A model generated the notes under the pieces. It was not told the DNA's origin. It saw only the letters and a program-made list of their open reading frames with translations, and ran no database searches. From Candidatus Altarchaeota archaeon (GTDB lineage: Archaea; Altiarchaeota; Altiarchaeia; IMC4; SCGC-AAA252-I15): a stretch of DNA of 5,105 nucleotides. The stretch covers positions 1 through 5,105 of the forward strand of contig JAHIYG010000130.1 in NCBI GenBank assembly GCA_018815265.1. The letters are read 5' to 3'. The position numbers were made by a program, and so were the translations under genes. Shown here piece after piece: positions 3,645 through 5,105 of this stretch (the first letter of the stretch is position 1; each line of letters opens with the position of its first letter).

Positions 3645-5105
3645 ATGCGTTTAGAGCGCCTTGAGATAAAGGGTTTCAAGTCTTTCCGGGATAAGACGGT
3701 TTTGGAGTTTCCTGACAGGTTCATGGGGATAGTCGGACCCAATGGCTCTGGAAAAAGCAACATCACAGAGTCAATATGCTTCGTACTCGGGAAATCCAGG
3801 GGACTGAGAGCCGCCAACCTCACAGAACTCATATTCAACGGAGGAATAGGCGGAGAACCCTCCCAGAAAGCCACAGTTTCGCTGACACTAAAAGACAACG
3901 ACGGGAGAAAATACAAAATAACAAGGATAGTAGAGCAAGACGGCACCTCAGTCTATAAGTTAGACGACAAAAGGACCACACGACAGGATATACTGCAGAT
4001 TGTCGGCGACAGCGAATACAACATACTCCTACAGGACGACATAACCAAGGTCGTCGAAATGAAGCCCCAACAAAGAAGACAAGTAATAGACGACCTCTGC
4101 GGCATAGGGGAATACGACGAAAAACGAGACAAAGCACTGAGGGAACTGGAGAAAGTAGAGGAAAAGATAAACCAGACAACAATCATCTTAGGGCAGAAAC
4201 AAGGATATATGACATCCCTCAAAAAAGAGAGAGATGAAGCATTAAGATACACCAACGCAAGGGATGAGTTGACCAAATCCAAGGCAACGCTTTTATACAA
4301 GGAAATAAGTTCTCTCGAAAAAAGAGATGAAAAGATTTCAGAGTCCACAAAACAGCTTGAAGACGAAAGAAGACAGAATTTAGACAGAGTATCTGACATA
4401 AAGTCAGAGATTGCCGAAAAAACAAACAGATTCAAAGAAATCGGCAGAAAACTACTAAGCCTGGAAGAGGAACGCAGAGGCACAAAAATCGCAGAAGCCA
4501 AAGGGGAAATACTTCGGGCAGAAGACAAACTTAAAATACTCTCAGAAAGAGACGAGGAACTTGCAGCAGAGGAGAAACAGAAAAAAGAACAGCTGGACGG
4601 ATACACCAGGGAAAACAGAAAAACAGAAGAAAACATTACAGAATGCGACAAAAACATAGTAGCCTTAAACGGGGAATTAGAGCGGGAAAGCGCGAAAACA
4701 TCAGACCAAGGCGTAGAGAATGAAGTAGACGAAGTAAAAAACAGAGTGTATGAAGCCCGCTCAAGTGTTAAGGCTTTGACTGAACTGACTGAAAAACTCA
4801 AACAAGACAGGAAAACATACGAGATAGAGCGTGGCAGCCTGGAAGACAGAATAAAATCTGAAGTAGGCGATGAAAAAGGCTCGATTAAGTCGTTTGAAGA
4901 CACCCGGACAGCATATGAGAAGACACTCACAGACTACAGGAAATACGATGAAGAATACAACAGACTCACCCAGGAAACACGAGAGACAGGTGAACTACTG
5001 CAGAAGCACCAGATAGTGTTAAACAGGAAACAAAGCGAATTAGATGCCATAGTGAATGCGTCTGGGGGGCTGCATAAGGCTGTGAAATCAGTATTAGAAC
5101 TGAAG
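3645..5105 (+). CDS. smc: SMC chromosome-segregation ATPase (N-terminal 487 aa, runs off window)
   Basis: SMC proteins form dimeric ring complexes that organise and segregate chromosomes by loop extrusion. The N-terminal half-ATPase shows MRLERLEIKGFKSF, the Walker A loop GPNGSGKSN (residues 31-39), and a basic LRAANLTELIF segment likely to hold the arginine finger. The Q-loop is in YNILLQDDIT (Q130), followed by QQRRQVIDDLCGIGEYDEK, typical for archaeal and bacterial SMC. From about residue 165 to 470 the sequence is highly charged and rich in Glu, Lys and Arg, forming the first coiled-coil arm. SGGLHKAVKSVLELK at the end looks like the start of the hinge domain. Walker B and the LSGGE signature belong to the C-terminal half and lie beyond the window. 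Coil length and layout match a full protein of about 1150-1200 aa. The start has a good ribosome-binding site. Rad50 is unlikely because the hinge entry is SMC-type, not a zinc hook. Confidence 0.95.
   Translation, partial: MRLERLEIKGFKSFRDKTVLEFPDRFMGIVGPNGSGKSNITESICFVLGKSRGLRAANLTELIFNGGIGGEPSQKATVSLTLKDNDGRKYKITRIVEQDGTSVYKLDDKRTTRQDILQIVGDSEYNILLQDDITKVVEMKPQQRRQVIDDLCGIGEYDEKRDKALRELEKVEEKINQTTIILGQKQGYMTSLKKERDEALRYTNARDELTKSKATLLYKEISSLEKRDEKISESTKQLEDERRQNLDRVSDIKSEIAEKTNRFKEIGRKLLSLEEERRGTKIAEAKGEILRAEDKLKILSERDEELAAEEKQKKEQLDGYTRENRKTEENITECDKNIVALNGELERESAKTSDQGVENEVDEVKNRVYEARSSVKALTELTEKLKQDRKTYEIERGSLEDRIKSEVGDEKGSIKSFEDTRTAYEKTLTDYRKYDEEYNRLTQETRETGELLQKHQIVLNRKQSELDAIVNASGGLHKAVKSVLELK

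Noticed and set aside
3776..3958. 60-aa Arg-rich plus-strand frame inside smc
   Set aside because: It is an out-of-frame reading within the SMC ATPase domain, which is intact in its own frame.
3953..4930. Long 325-aa minus-strand frame, very rich in Ser and Phe
   Set aside because: It is the antisense shadow of the SMC coiled coil. Glu, Lys and Arg codons read backwards give Ser, Phe and Leu. It has no recognisable domain.

Overview
The window is archaeal, and most likely euryarchaeal. It encodes a TATA-binding protein, an archaellin with a class III signal peptide, the C-terminal part of a NikR-type nickel regulator, and an archaeal-style SMC protein. Intergenic gaps are short and A+T-rich, with TATA-like boxes close to start codons, and several genes look leaderless. 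The genus or order cannot be fixed from the sequence alone.

Layout. At the left edge (1-279, +) is the end of a NikR-like regulator whose reading frame runs off the window. It converges on an archaellin gene (331-954, -). A hairpin plus a run of T on the minus strand between them looks like the archaellin terminator. Upstream of the archaellin are a TATA box and a pair of near-identical 15-nt palindromic repeats, which sit between it and the TATA-binding protein gene (1071-1619, -). The TBP gene is divergent from a PIN-domain protein (1657-2310, +) across only 37 bp. The PIN gene converges, over a 93-bp gap rich in hairpins, on a two-gene minus-strand operon. That operon is a nucleotidyltransferase-fold protein (2940-3587) followed by a Rossmann methyltransferase-like protein (2404-2943), joined by a 4-bp ATGA overlap. 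Divergent from it is the smc gene (3645 to the window end, +), covering the N-terminal ATPase half-domain, the first coiled-coil arm and the start of the hinge.

How the genes relate. Most of the content is core archaeal biology: transcription initiation, chromosome organisation, motility and metal homeostasis. No single pathway ties the genes together. The least understood part is the coupled nucleotidyltransferase/methyltransferase pair. The regulatory DNA between tbp and the archaellin gene is the most distinctive non-coding signal. I see no mobile element, CRISPR array, tRNA or rRNA here, and no clear novel defence system.
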